The notes: generated by a model from the letters alone, not told the origin. A stretch of 64,000 bases of DNA from Paracentrotus lividus (GCA_940671915.1 CALNVZ010003434.1:21298840-21362839); one strand, 5' to 3'; counted from the first letter of the stretch, positions 45,191 through 57,210 are shown. Translations and numbers: made by a program.

Positions 45191-46149
45191 TATATCAGTC
45201 ACGCGATTCGCACTGGATCTGTGTGCGTGTATGTTGTGCTGGGACTGCAGGTGGGATAGCGGTCTACTCCAAGTCTCAATATGACCGACCGTTTTGATAT
45301 TTTCAATAATAAAAGAAATTGTAATCATCATGTAATCATATAATCTTGTGTTGGTATATGGAACAATATAAGGGGATATCTCACAGATTGACCCAAAATT
45401 ATTTTGGCTGCAACAACTCTTGTCTAAACCTCTGCATGCAGAGAGAACCCCAATCCACGCAGTGAAGTTAAAACCCGTGACTTTTGGCTTCAGGTATTTT
45501 GCAACACTTCGCCTTCCATAGTATCCACCTCGCTCTTTAATCGGTCAACTATTTTTCATACTCTGCATCCCAAATTGTCTTGGAATCCCAATGCATACAT
45601 AATGCTACATGTACGTTCACATGAATTTAATGTATTTCATGATTATTACAATTTGACCACATTAAAGATAATAATAATCGATCGTTTGGTCAAGAGCTGC
45701 CCCAACACAAGTAACAAATATTTATATTAAAAATGTCACAAAAGGCCGCACGCGGCAATTTCGCCCTCTCTGCTACCTATTGAAACAAGCAATTAGTTAT
45801 TATCCAACAAAGCTGTCCCATGAATCTCAAGTGTCCCGGGTTCTCCTAATGGACATTTAGTACCACTTCTAAGACATGCTAGAGAAAACACTTCTGCTTC
45901 TGTCTCACGCACGCAATTAATTACACGCATGTGACGTCAGAGGACCACCTATTCTCTCAGAGGGTCGGACTGAAGAAGAAGAAAAGTTGCTTGATTATTT
46001 TTTAATTTGTCTTTGGTCTTGAGTACACTTCATTTTAAAATCTATGCATGTAAGATACCAGTGGAGTTACTGCCATTTTCGTCTTCTGGGAAATCCTTCT
46101 TAGTTTACATCAATTATTTTTCCATCTTCTCAAGTAAATATCAATGACA
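45191..46149. other. receptor intron, nothing recognised
   Basis: AT-rich, no exon or element end seen. Confidence 0.45.
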
Positions 46150-47480
46150 CATTTACAGTAATTAAAAACATACCTCTACCAGAATGGTGAAAATAATAAA
46201 TCTATATCTACAGTTGTTTGCACTGATTTCAAAAAAGCCTTTGATCGATTAGATCACAATATCCTGATTAAAAAAATGATTATCATGGACATAAGACCTT
46301 GGATTATTGATTGGATTGCAGTTTTTTAGATGTCGCAAACAATGTACTAAATTAAATGGCGTATTATCTGATGTTAAAATTATTCATGCCGGGGTCCCCC
46401 AAGGTACACGCCTTGGTCCTATCCTATTTTTAATTATGGTGAATGATTTATGTAATGATGTACCAATTAAATATTTCAAATATGTTGACGATCTTTCTTT
46501 ACTGCAATGCCGAAAATCAAACGAAATATCGCAATTACAACCCACACTAGACTCAATTGAAAACTGGTCTACATTAAATAATATGACTCTCAACCCTTCA
46601 AAATGTTTTACCTTGCATGTTACGTTCATGAAGAATCCTCCCCAACCTGAGGATCTTTTTATAAATAGATCAAAATTATGCAATGTTGACGATGCAAAAA
46701 TTCTTGGAGTTATTGTGCAATCTAATTTAAAATGGAATTTACATATCGAACAACTTGTGAAAAGATGCAATAGGAAATATATATGTTAAGAAAAATTAAG
46801 AAATATCATTTACCAGTAAAAGATTTGGTTTAAATATACTGGGTACATAAGACCTATTTTGGAATATTGTGCCCCTGTTTTCCACAGCGGGTTGACTATA
46901 GAGCAAAGCAGTAATATTGAAAGAATTCAAAAACGAGTATGCAAAATTATTTTAGGTCATCTTTATATTCATATCCAAATGCGTGTCAACAGTGCAATTT
47001 ATTAACCCTTGAGGAGAGAAGACTAGCTTTGTGTAGAAGTTTTGCCAAACATTGCCAAATAACCCAACGTGCAAAATTGGCTACCACCCCGTAAACACGT
47101 TGATATATCATTACGTCACACATCTACATTTCACCAATATAGTTCAGAACTAAACGCTTTCAAATAGCCCTTTACCTTTTCTAGTAAACCTACTGAATCA
47201 ATGTTAATTTCACGTTTCCCTTCGTCTCATCTCAGCTACTTACACCTTCAGAGCTAGTCTTCTCTCCATCATTGCTTTTAGGTATGTTTAATCATTTTAT
47301 GATAGTTTGCTATTTTAAATATGTTTGTTTTATATCACTTCGATCGAAATTAATTTTTTAACCTGTATATATACTTATGTATTTGTTCAATAATGTAAAC
47401 AAGATTATTCCAGTTTTTACTGCCTTTCTTGTAAAATGTTCTAATGATTAATAAACCATTATTGAATTGAATTGAAGTAA
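46150..47480 (+). mobile_element. 5'-truncated CR1/jockey-like LINE, reverse transcriptase 3' part
   Basis: It reads VCTDFKKAFDRLDHNILIKK (motif A) near 46215. After a frameshift near 46320 follow HAGVPQGTRLGPILFLIMVN (motif B), YVDDLSLL (motif C, VDD) at 46482-46505, NPSKCFTLHV, and ILGVIVQSNLKWNLHI. The late conserved block YIRPILEYCAPVFHSGL lies at about 46840 and ERIQKRVCKIILG near 46920. The 3' end carries TTGAATTGAATTGAA (47464-47478), the short terminal repeat typical of such elements. It is dead (frameshifts and stops) and lies in the receptor intron, opposite to the receptor's direction. Confidence 0.88.
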
Positions 47481-48369
47481 TTTTTTTAAAAATACATTTT
47501 TGAGTACTTGAGTGCAATAAACATATATCAGCGGCGGCCGGTGGCTGCAAGTTCTCTTGGAAGTTCATTCGTCCAAAAAATAATTTTTATGCATATTTTT
47601 TAAACAGCAATTTGCATAACTTTAAATTGACAATAAAATTTAGTTTATCAGCGGTGCGTTAATAAGAAGAGGGTATGTTGAGACATGTGCTTAAAGCACC
47701 CCACCTCCTCTAAAAGATTCCCATCTTATTGTGCCCCTCAATTAATCTCGTCATTGCTCGGTTACACCGGCGAGATTTCGACATCAGATCGACGAAACGC
47801 ACTACCTTACTGAAAGAAAAAGGAAACAGTCGATCTGGAGCCGTGAGACCGAGGTGTCACTTGTTAACATCAGTTTTTCAAGTGTGTCTGTGGTTCATTA
47901 TTTAAGAAGGCTCTGATACTTTAACATGTTCAACTCGAGAGTTCCCTTGGGCAAATATTCGTGCAATTTGTGTCCCGCATGATTATGTTGGAAGCAATAT
48001 TGTTCATCTTTTTTAATGTGAAGGTCTTGAAACATATTAGACTCTCATAGATGTCTAAGATAAAAATGTGTACTTAATTAGTTAACACCTTTACTGCCAA
48101 AAGGCTGTAACTATTTATTTCCAATTGCTTCTTTGAACAAAATTACATAAATTATTATATTTCTGTTTAATTAAAGGCAAAAAAAATATAATAAAAGTAA
48201 CAATAATATAATGATATAACTTTTTTGGCAAAGAGAATAATTTTACGTTTTTCTTTCCATTGAAGGATTTAAGCGTTCAGCTTGCATTTGAATAAGAAAA
48301 AAGTTTCGAAATTGACATGGCGTTTTTAATATAGGATTTCCCACTCCGTTTCGGAAGTTCGTCACTCTA
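47481..48369. other. receptor intron, nothing recognised
   Basis: No exon, RNA gene or element end seen. Confidence 0.45.
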
Positions 48370-49206
48370 GGGGAGACGGGTATGGAAGTTACACGGGTCA
48401 GTTGTTACAGTTCTCAGTGTGCTAAGTTGGAACAAGAGAGTTCGTGCTAACTGGCATCTATTACAGCATACACAAAGCTGTGATGAATTGCCGGTCGTGA
48501 GGTTTCTCCGTTGTTTATAAAGTAAATCAACAAAAACCATTTTTTGCAGTCCAAGTGAATTTTTGACAAAAATTAAAATTTGTAATAGTTCTTAGAACTG
48601 AAGGCACATGATGATAGTCTGGTATTGTGAATATAGTACATGTATGTCACTAATATACCCTGAGCCATGCCCTGTAATTCTGCCTAATGGCTTTGCTACA
48701 GTTGATTTTATTTGTAAAATCACCCATGGGTATGGTTGTTACAACAACCTACCTCATGTCGATGTAACAACTACCCCAATTACATTACACATGTAAGTAA
48801 TTTTGTTTCAATTTCAGGGGTTAATATTTGATATTTCTATTATTACTTTAGTCTATGCTAGAGCTCTACTTGATCTACTGTTAACGATACCAAGAAACTG
48901 GAAAGTTGAAACAAAAAGTATGGTATAAGAGATTTACACATTTTAAAAATTACCCGTATGTTTACATAGTAACAATTTACCCCGTATGGTGTAACAACTT
49001 ACCCGTATACGGGTAGGTTGTTACAAAAAAATGTCTTCAGTAATTAACTGTAGTTAATTTGTGTTTACATGTTTTCAAGTTTTATGTGCTCAGGTTTTAG
49101 CAACATAATAGGCTAACTTACAGACCCAAATGGAGTGTGTGAGTACTTTCATTAGAATTAACTGGCCCAAAATGTGAATTTTGTAACGTCCATACCCGGT
49201 CTCCCC
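48370..49206. mobile_element. TA-flanked GGGGAGACGGGTATGG element (837 bp)
   Basis: It begins GGGGAGACGGGTATGGA and ends TCCATACCCGGTCTCCCC, with TA at 48368-48369 and 49207-49208. Inside is a 34-bp near-perfect palindrome at 48991-49024 (TACCCGTATACGGGTA flanked by GTAACAACT and GGTTGTTAC); GTTGTTACAACAACCTACC recurs near 48735. There is no transposase frame. The end motif and layout resemble the element starting at 63395. Confidence 0.85.
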
Positions 49207-49224
49207 TATTCGATAATCAGTTCA

Positions 49225-50700
49225 TTCAAATTCCCAAAATATTTCTAAAGCGTCAAATTCATCATTCAAATTCCAACTTAGTTCCTTCGCTTTGGTATTA
49301 AAAGCCTTCAAATTTAAAACCCCCTCAAAGCAATCAAATAGTAAATCGTATGGAATGCGTGCTTTCCAGCAATCAAATCCGCGCTGAGGCAATCAACTTT
49401 GGTATTGGTTAAACCAAGTTGGTATACAATTTGGCAAATCGTTTTAAATTCTTGCTTACTTTTAGATTGACACTTAAGATAGCGATTTCTTTTTCTGAAG
49501 CTCTATGTCTATTCCATGAGATAATAAACAAATATTAAAAAATAACGTTTCCTTTTTATTGAGGTTTAGATCATTTGAAACATTTTCTTTACTGTTGAGT
49601 GTGGCGATGAACAACTAATTTTTTTTTTAAAGCTCTGGTTAATTACTTTAGAAAAAATATCAAAGATCATTTTTGCGCTCCAAAGTTTAAGGGAAATCTG
49701 GGAGCCCCTAGCTTTAGGTCGATTTGACATCCCTGAATCTAACATCGAATTAACGCCAATATGTCGCCCCTAAATTTAGTATAAACTTTGGGCCCCCTTA
49801 GTTTCAGATCGATTTGGCCCCAAAAGTTTCAGATCACTTTGGCGCCTGTTTTTTTTGGATCAATTTTGCCCCTAATTTAAAATCAAAGTGGCGCCCAACT
49901 AAATTTAAGATGATATATGTTTTAGGTAAATTTGGAGTCCCTATAAGTTAAAGATAAATGTGCGCCCCTAAATTCAAGATCAATCTTGCGCCCCTAGATT
50001 TAAGATCGAAGTGGCTCCCCCTTAGTTTCAAATTAGTATGGCGACCTTAAGTTTTAAGTTTATTTGGCCCCATTAGTTTAAAGTTGATTTGCGTCTCTAA
50101 ATTTAAGATAGAATTGGCGACCATATATAACACCTTTTTCCTCTTTTGTTTTTTTTTTCTCCTCTACTTTTGCGCCCCCTGTCGCCTACCCCCCCCCCCC
50201 TCGAAGAGTTTTGTGTGTTGACTATGTAATTATGCAAGATAAATTGTTACATGAGTAAAATGAGAAAAATGTATAGGGGAAAAAAAATCATTTCATGAAC
50301 TTATCAATAACTGGAAAAATATATCTCATACTCAAGCACATGCCGTAATAATTGAGGTACGTACTCATTCGCAATTCGCAACATTTGATGAAAAAAAAAA
50401 TTTATGATTAAAACAAAAACATTTCCAAAAGCTATAAATTTTTAGCCCTAATTTGAATGCCAATTACTGTAAGTTGAAAACTCGGAATGAATTTAAATGC
50501 TGCTTATGGCGGTATTGCGCAATCATAACAGCGTCTCTGCTAAATTGAATGACTGTTTTACGCATTTAGTGCTCTTAATCGGAATTTGAACAAGTGAAAC
50601 ATGTAATTGATTGCTGGAAAGGGAATCTGATCTCCGGAAAATCGACTGAAAGCTAAATCGTCCTAACTTGAATGAACCGATATTCAAATGGAGTTGGGGA
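49225..50700. mobile_element. large diverged inverted-repeat element with a ~35-bp minisatellite in its loop
   Basis: GCTTTCCAGCAATCAAAT (about 49362) pairs with ATTGATTGCTGGAAAG (about 50607); outside these, 'ttcaaattcc' and 'gaatttgaa' blocks also face each other, less exactly. Between the arms, 49670-50130 is a worn tandem array of about 35 bp per unit, with variants of 'gcgcccctaaatttaagatc' and 'gatttggc'. More than ten units can be followed. No coding frame. Outer limits are approximate. Confidence 0.6.
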
Positions 50701-50946
50701 GCTTCTGAAACTGACTGGGAATCTATATTTGAAATAAGCGATGTAATTGGTCTATTAGAGATTTTTGTTAGTGTAAAAGTAGATTCAATACCATCAGAGT
50801 TTTTTTTATTTTATTTTATTTTGTTTTAGTTTGCATTTTTAAAATAAATTATAAATTATCATAGTCATATTGGGTTTTAAAGCACATCAGAGATCACCGT
50901 GGTTCATCCGTCATTTTGTTCATTGATGAAGAACTTGTCTTGTTAA

Positions 50947-51192
50947 TGCGGCGGTCACAACTCGCCGTACCTTCGACGTGCAACTCCCTACGATGGATTT
51001 CGTAGAAAATTCGTGCAGCGGAGGTACCTCGCAGGTACAATGCATGTACGACGTGCAGAAAGTTTTTACAATACCCTTACTACAGAAACGCAGGAATCGC
51101 AGAAGTTGACCCAGGACCTGTGCGTGCATTGCACATGCAACGCAGGTTGATGGCACGTGCCCAGTAGCCTACGACGAGTTGTGACCGCCACA
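50947..51192. mobile_element. Harbinger-type MITE (246 bp) with TAA duplication
   Basis: Ends TGCGGCGGTCACAACTCG and CGAGTTGTGACCGCCACA are inverted repeats with one mismatch. TAA lies on each side (50944-50946, 51193-51195). A 3-bp TWA duplication is the PIF/Harbinger signature (known). It sits just inside the receptor intron, about 70 bp past the donor at 51263. Confidence 0.82.
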
Positions 51193-51263
51193 TAAACGAT
51201 TGCCCTTCAAAAGCGTCCGTCTCATTCAGGGATTAAAAGTATACGCGATGTCCAGTCGCTTAC

Positions 51264-51480
51264 CTGCAATACGTGAAGAGAAGTATGCGTTTGAACGTAA
51301 TTCTGAAAAGGGGCTTGCAGCAGATGTAAATGATTGGGTTAAGGAGACTGTTCAGGTAGCCTAGCCATAGGACGAATCGATCCAGAGCCTTGGGTATTTG
51401 GCAGTTGATACAGAATGGTTTGATCACGTACAGGAGGAAGAAAGGCAGCCAACACACAACGAACGCTCCCATAATGATTC
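51264..51480 (-). CDS. aminergic-type GPCR, TM6-TM7 exon
   Basis: Class A G-protein-coupled receptor of the biogenic-amine type. On the minus strand the acceptor 'aattttgttttccag' precedes [19 protein letters not shown] (TM6 with the CWLPFF toggle-switch motif). A short third extracellular loop with two Cys (FCINCQ) follows, then [20 protein letters not shown] (TM7 with WLGYxNSxxNPIIY, the NPxxY motif and the amine-receptor Trp/Gly-Tyr pair), then helix 8 (FRITFKRIL). The donor AG|GTAAGC at 51264 is in phase 2 and matches the acceptor at 44844. The ligand cannot be read from this part; dopamine, octopamine, serotonin, histamine or adrenergic types remain possible. Exons for TM1-TM5 are not seen up to 64000, so they must lie beyond the window. 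Confidence 0.9.
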
Positions 51481-51556
51481 CTGGAAAACAAAATTAAAGG
51501 AAGACATGATTAGTTAAAATGATATGAGCATTATGATCTCACTATATTGCTGCTGC

Positions 51557-51718
51557 GACAATTGCTCCGGGTTTTACTTCTTCTAAGATAATGTTTTGGG
51601 TTAGGGTTTCAATAGGGTTTCAGGTTTAGGGTAAGGTTTGGGGCATAGTGTTTAAATAAGTCCAGTGTTAAAGTTAGTGATTCGATTAGTGTATTGAATT
51701 TATAGCGGAGCAATTGTC
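51557..51718. mobile_element. 162-bp MITE with GACAATTGCTCCG ends
   Basis: Left end GACAATTGCTCCG and right end CGGAGCAATTGTC are perfect 13-bp inverted repeats. The loop holds irregular GGGTTAGGGTTT-like sequence, similar in style to the loop of the MITE at 17696-17922. Confidence 0.8.
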
Positions 51719-52033
51719 ACCAGAGCAAAAGTCATGGAACTATATCACTCATGAAAAAAATAATCTAAATAATTTTCTTAGTTCAGATACATCCTTTACC
51801 CCAAACAAACATTGTCAAAGGATATTTCAATTCCTTTTTTATTTCTTTTTCTTTTTCGATATAATGCGGCAAACCAGATTTATTGTGTTTCACATTGTCG
51901 TTGATATATACTCTCTATCCATAACGAATGAACTCAACTTTAAATCATATCATTTATTTCAACTTGACATTTAATCTACGTTACAAGTAATCAAACAAAC
52001 TTTTGATATGCAATTCGATTAGGCGAGCCTTAA

Positions 52034-52474
52034 AGGGATGCAGTAACATTGAATGATATTCAAATCACATTTATTCGATTTAGCTTATTTTGCCAACATA
52101 ATTATAAACACTTAGGTCAGTCTGGTATCTCTCTAAAATTGCAAGCTAATTGCTTGCTTTACCTTCGAGATATCTATGATTTCATACTCAAAATTTATAA
52201 ACCGACACCGGATGGTTTATAAAACCATGTGCTTTTCCACACACCCATTTCCTGTTGTAAAGTCCCCCGTCTCTAGCGGCCTGGTGCACCTATCAGAAGA
52301 GGGTACTGGTGTTCAGCTGTATATATGCTTGGCATTGTTTGTTACACTGTTTTAAGGTAGTAAATGACTTCCATTTGATCTGAAACTTTCAGTAGTTTGT
52401 TTTTACTGTTGGATCAATATAATTTTATTAATCTTGATATAATTGCTCTTGTTTTTGAAAGCTACTTAATCCCT
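52034..52474. mobile_element. TTAA-flanked AGGGAT element (441 bp)
   Basis: TTAA (52030-52033) then AGGGATGCAGTA; right end TACTTAATCCCT then TTAA (52475-52478). The short inverted ends AGGGAT/ATCCCT with the TTAA duplication fit a piggyBac or Kolobok-like non-autonomous element. Confidence 0.65.
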
Positions 52475-52522
52475 TTAAGTAGACTAATGGAGAATTGGTA
52501 CAGCGCGATTGCTTGATAAATG

Positions 52523-52560
<38 letters not shown>

Positions 52561-53223
52561 AATATATGTTTTGAGCAAATTATTCTGACAGTTTGATTCC
52601 ATTACGTTTTGGCAGGTAATGCATAATCATAATGAAGGACATTATTACAGACGTGCTTGAACACACAAAAAAGTCAAGCACTTTAGTTTCAATTAACATT
52701 AAAAAGAAGACTTTACTTTGTCTCCTGAATAAGAATAGATGGTAAAATCGAACAAAAGATATATCACTTATTTGATAAACTCCTACGTGCTGAACTATTC
52801 AACTATAGATTGCTTTAAATATTTGACGTCATCTTCTTTATATTATGTAAAAACTTACGTAACGGCGTCATCGGGGGAGGGGGAGAGGTTATCTCTTATC
52901 GTTTTTTTTTAATAATTTTTTATGGAGACATCATACGAATCCCCCTTAATATTAGGCAAAAGGTCACAGCCATGGCTACAGTGCAAAATAAATAATCAGA
53001 AGAGAATGTATGGTTTGTGTTGTCAGTCTCGTCTTCTTTGAGCCAAATCATTGGGAGACTAATGCCAGGCCTACCCCCATGATTTGGTCAAAAACAGGAC
53101 AAAGGGAAACAAATTTGACGCCCTCACTTGTCAGCTTTCAATCGATGTATACGGAGTGATTACAATCCCATTTAAATAAACTGCACTATTTGTTGAGTAA
53201 AAAAAAAATCAAGACCTGGGAAG
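52475..53223. other. non-coding stretch
   Basis: It contains a (TA)n run at about 52523-52557. Nothing else recognised. Confidence 0.55.
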
Positions 53224-54232
53224 CATATCAATTCTACTCCACGTGAAATGTAAACCTAACGTATGACACTAAATCTTAACATAAAGACGCGTCCATTATT
53301 TGAGGAGGGGAAACGCAACATTACATTCATGAGTTTAGTGGAAATACAACTGAGCGGCGCAGAAATTATACGGTTCTACATTATTGTCAACAAAACCGCG
53401 CTATAACGGCGGGAAGCGACCGATTGACAACTGCATGCAATTATTACTTAGCGTACAAAAACTCGCCTAAGAAAACTTCCTGTGGTAAAATGGTCTGGTC
53501 AGTCGATCCGTTCGAGCTAATTTCTCATGGACATGAAATAAATAATTGAACTTTTATCAAGTTTTCGTAGGTAGATGCTTCAGACCAGATTGGGAAAATA
53601 CATTTTGGCAAGCCTATAACACCATTGTGCTAAAGTTGTAATCAGAATCTTTATTTCACATAGATTGATGTTCCTAACGATTATTGATATAAATAGTGAT
53701 CTTGTCACATCTTGCGAAGACGCCGTCCACATGCGATATGCATGTGATATGCGGAAATATTGACCCATCGAGTAAAGATTCGTTTGTGATAATGTTCAAA
53801 GTGACAGGACTTTTTTTTAACCAATCGAAATGAATTTACAATCTCTGAAAGGTGAGAATCAGCTTTTAAAAACGGCTTGATCATTAAGCTGTTTATATTA
53901 TGCTTATCCAGGAAGATATTATGTGGCGTATGAGCTATTTTGAGAGCAAAATTTGGCCATTATTGTACAGGAATTTGATCTGATTAGGATTTCGAATTGA
54001 CACAAGTGACAGGACTTTTTTTCCCCTTGCAGTAAGTTATTCCTATTTTTGAAAAAAAAGACTCTTAGCGTAATTATTCAAGTTGATCATTTTTTGAAAA
54101 GGTAGTTGCTCGCCATAATCAAGAAAACAAAGTGAAAAAACTGTGCAAAATACAAAATGTCTATGGCAGCGTTTGATTTGCGTAGAGTGATAGCGCCCTC
54201 TTCCTCTTAAGTTTACAACTAGAATTGATATG
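53224..54232 (-). mobile_element. CATATCAATTCTA-ended element, complete copy 4 (1009 bp)
   Basis: Both ends are intact on this copy: CATATCAATTCTA at 53224 and TAGAATTGATATG at 54220-54232, perfect 13-bp inverted repeats. Relative to copies 1-3 it is on the minus strand. The interior aligns throughout ('cctcctcaaataatgga', 'atgttcaaagtgacagg', 'tagagtgatagcgccctc' as read here or inverted). I could not define a target duplication. No coding frame. Confidence 0.88.
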
Positions 54233-54392
54233 TGACAATCAGCGGTGCATCCATGATTTGGAAATAGAGGGGGTGCGCATATAACTATACAGGCGGCAGT
54301 TTTCAACGATAACAATGTGATTCTCGATTTTTTTTAAAAATTATTATTATTACTATTTTTTTTGGGGGGGGGCGGAGAGATTCTGTCTGTTA

Positions 54393-54598
54393 TGCGGGAG
54401 TCACGTGTACACAACGCAAGACCAGCGCATTGAAATTTGAGAAAGTTGCCGACAACGCAAACACAGAGCGTATACATACACAATGATATTAAAATACGCA
54501 ACGAATGCACATCGTTGGTCCAGCGCGCTCGACGCATGAGTAACGCACAGCCAGCTCATACTGTGCGTCGGCCATGGGTCGTACATGTGACTGCGCCA
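54393..54598. mobile_element. 206-bp GTCACRTGTAC-ended MITE (Harbinger-like)
   Basis: Left end TGCGGGAGTCACGTGTAC and right end GTACATGTGACTGCGCCA are imperfect inverted repeats. TTA precedes and TTC follows, a possible worn 3-bp duplication. Pieces of the same family lie at 37450-37748. The ends resemble those of the MITE at 50947-51192. Confidence 0.7.
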
Positions 54599-55504
54599 TT
54601 CCATATTCTTTCGAGACAGGGCTGGGGTAAGAGAGAGAGAGAGAGAGAGGGAGTTTAGTTGTGTGAGGAATATAGTGCGCGGGGAATCCCCACAGACCAA
54701 AGTTCAATATCGCACTTACCATTGTACCACTGCAGTGCAGTGTTGTGCGAACGTATAAGCGCGGGCTCTTGCTTCGATGCGTAATAAGAACAAGTGGCCA
54801 TTTTTTAACGGCTACTTTTAACGATACTGAATACCTTCAAATCTAACAGGTTTGCACCTGTATAAATCGCATTGTATTGACCCAAGTCGACCGTCCTTTC
54901 AGGAGAAATGGAACAATTGCTTTTCATTGCACGAAGGAAGCATTTTATACTCGACGAAGATTTACGTTTTAGGCTGTAGAGGTTTATCAATATCATACAT
55001 GTTGTAAGTATTTCCTTGTTCGACACGTTCCAACACATACAACTGACATGCTGGTGATTTGAGTGAATGTCAGTACATATACATATTGGGAAATTATTAT
55101 TAGAAGAACTATTAGACCACTACTAAGTTCTCATACTAACTATTAAACTGTACAAATCATTTCCCAGGCTGTAATTAGCCTACATGTACATGTAGACATT
55201 TTATGCATTGATAGTATTGGGTACCGGTAGTGTTATGTTGCATGTCTGTCTAGCATAACTGTAAGCATAACTAGATGGCCAGTATTTGGGATTAAAGCAA
55301 AATGCGTGAGGCGGTAGCAGGGGTCGCAGACCTTGGGTTGGGGGCAGCGGGTTGGGAGTATGTGCGTGAGCCCCCTCTCCTAAAAGTCACTACTTTGTTC
55401 AGTCTTCGTGCACAAAAAAAAAAAAAAAATTACCATCTATAATCGTTTGTTTTCTTTTTCTTTTTTCCTTTTTTTTGTTTTTGTTTGTTTTTGTTTTTTG
55501 TTTG

Positions 55505-55535
<31 letters not shown>

Positions 55536-55983
55536 TTTTTTGGGGGGGGTGGGGCGGCATCTTCAGCCCCCGCCCCTCCAGGGCCCCCGAGTAGTATTGA
55601 TTATCATTAGGTTCGTAGATAACCTGATAGTTGGAGAAGAGGATGACATATGCATAATCTGCCACTTTCGACTACCTGTGGCTGTTAAATTAGAGCCCTT
55701 TTTGACAAATTTTGGACAAACTCGGTTCGAGTAGCTAGGTTTTAAACATGGAGCCTGTTGCTTCTTTTTTTTCAGAAAGAAAAATGTAACCCCAAAGTAA
55801 CCAAGTTTGCCTAACTCTGTAAATAACGTTTAAAGAGATTCTCTGATTTGGATCCCAAAGTATACCCTCTCTTGTCAAGAAAGAAATAGACGTAAACTTT
55901 GAACTCTCTAAACTAATCCATGCTTCCGAATCCCTATTTTCAATCAAATTTTTATGTTTTATGATCTAATCCAGTAATTAAGG
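54599..55983. other. non-coding stretch
   Basis: It holds a GA run near 54630, A- and TTTTG-type simple repeats at about 55417-55540, and a G-run/C-run pair near 55545-55590 resembling the middle of the CAGGGG MITEs. The open frame through the TTTTG repeats is not a gene. Confidence 0.55.
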
Positions 55984-56707
55984 AAGAGGCGGCGGAAACA
56001 GGGGGCGGGGGGGGGGCACTGTGACCCCCACTTTTTCATCCTCCCTAAGAGTGCCCCTTTTCATGACTAAAAAGTGCCCCTTTTCTTATTTTTATAGAAA
56101 AAAGGGGCACTTTTATTACTAAAAAGGGGCACTTTCTATAAAAAAAAAAGTGCCCCTTGTGATCTCTATTATGTCTTTTAAAACCCAATTTTTCGGCTCG
56201 CGCTCGCGGATACTTAGTACGGTCTATAATGCACAATTAACTCCATATTTAAGCTCAAAATTTTCAACTCGAGCTTCGCGATCGAGGATATTTAATTGGG
56301 TTTATGATGCAAAATTAACTCGAATTTTTAGCTCAGATATTTCGGCTCGCACTTTGCTCTTCCAGATCCTAATAGGTTATATAATGCTCAATGATTAACT
56401 CAAGTTTCAGCTAAACAAATTTCAGCTCGCGCTTCGCGCTCGAGGATACTAAATAAGATCTATAATGAACAATTATCTCAAAATTTTAGGCTCGCGCTTC
56501 GCGTTCGCATTCCTTTCGTTTATTATTATTGAAATACAAAGCCATTAAAATTCTTATAAGCACAAATTTAAAGCAAAATGTTCTGCTCACCACTACTCCT
56601 CTGAATACTTTTCTTTTAAAGCCTCTGGTCTCAAGTGCCCCCTTTTCAGAAAAAGTGCCCCTTTTCCATCGTGACCCCCCACTTTCAAATTCGTTCCGCC
56701 GCCTCTG
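55984..56707. mobile_element. hAT-like element (724 bp) with perfect 8-bp duplication AATTAAGG
   Basis: AATTAAGG at 55976-55983 and again at 56708-56715. The element ends AAGAGGCGGCGGAA and TTCCGCCGCCTCTG are inverted repeats (12 bp paired). An 8-bp duplication is the hAT signature (known). Inside are runs of 'aaaaagtgcccctttt' on both strands and an irregular array, about 65-80 bp per unit, of 'gctcgcgcttcgcgctcgagg' type blocks followed by 'tataatgcacaattaactc'. No transposase frame. Confidence 0.88.
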
Positions 56708-56715
56708 AATTAAGG

Positions 56716-57195
56716 CCTTTGATCCAATGGAAACGTAGGTAGGCCCTAATGTATTTTGACATTATCTAACAATTCTTAGTATTTTGTTTTAAAATACCGA
56801 TTATGACTATGTTTTGAAAGCTACTAAAAAAAAGTTTCACATCCTTTCTCATTAAGTTTATTTGGCTATTATAAAATGCATGTCTTTATGAAAATAGAAA
56901 TAAATACGAATGAATTAATATATGAATGGATTTTGAAATGTAAATAAACGTGTGAGCTTTTTTGGAAAGAGTGTTGGACTGTTGACACATCAACCTCGGA
57001 GACGCCAAAAAAAAAAAAAAATTAATTCATTTCTAAAAAAGAGGAAAAAAGAGGGAAAAAGACGTGACACAGATTGACTTTATTCGCAAAGAACCAAATG
57101 ACTATTGTTTATTCATGAGGCAGTTGCTCTTTTGACGTAGCCTCTCGATCGATTTATTTGTTTATTTTATTTCTGTTTGTCGATCTCTCCCCCAG
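56716..57195. other. upstream region / 5' UTR intron of the TRIM gene
   Basis: It ends in a pyrimidine-rich tract and CAG at 57193-57195 ('cgatctctcccccag'), a strong splice acceptor 15 bp before the start codon. An untranslated first exon upstream is therefore likely. I could not place its donor or a promoter. Confidence 0.5.
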
Positions 57196-57210
57196 ATTAA
57201 TGTGATTATC

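Noticed and set aside
53580..54315. Minus-strand frames of 60-90 codons
   Set aside because: They lie inside or overlap the CATATCAATTCTA element, and equivalent frames in its other copies are broken, so they are not conserved genes.
55399..55734. Frames with Lys/Asn- or Phe/Cys-rich runs on both strands
   Set aside because: Translations of A-runs and TTTTG simple repeats.
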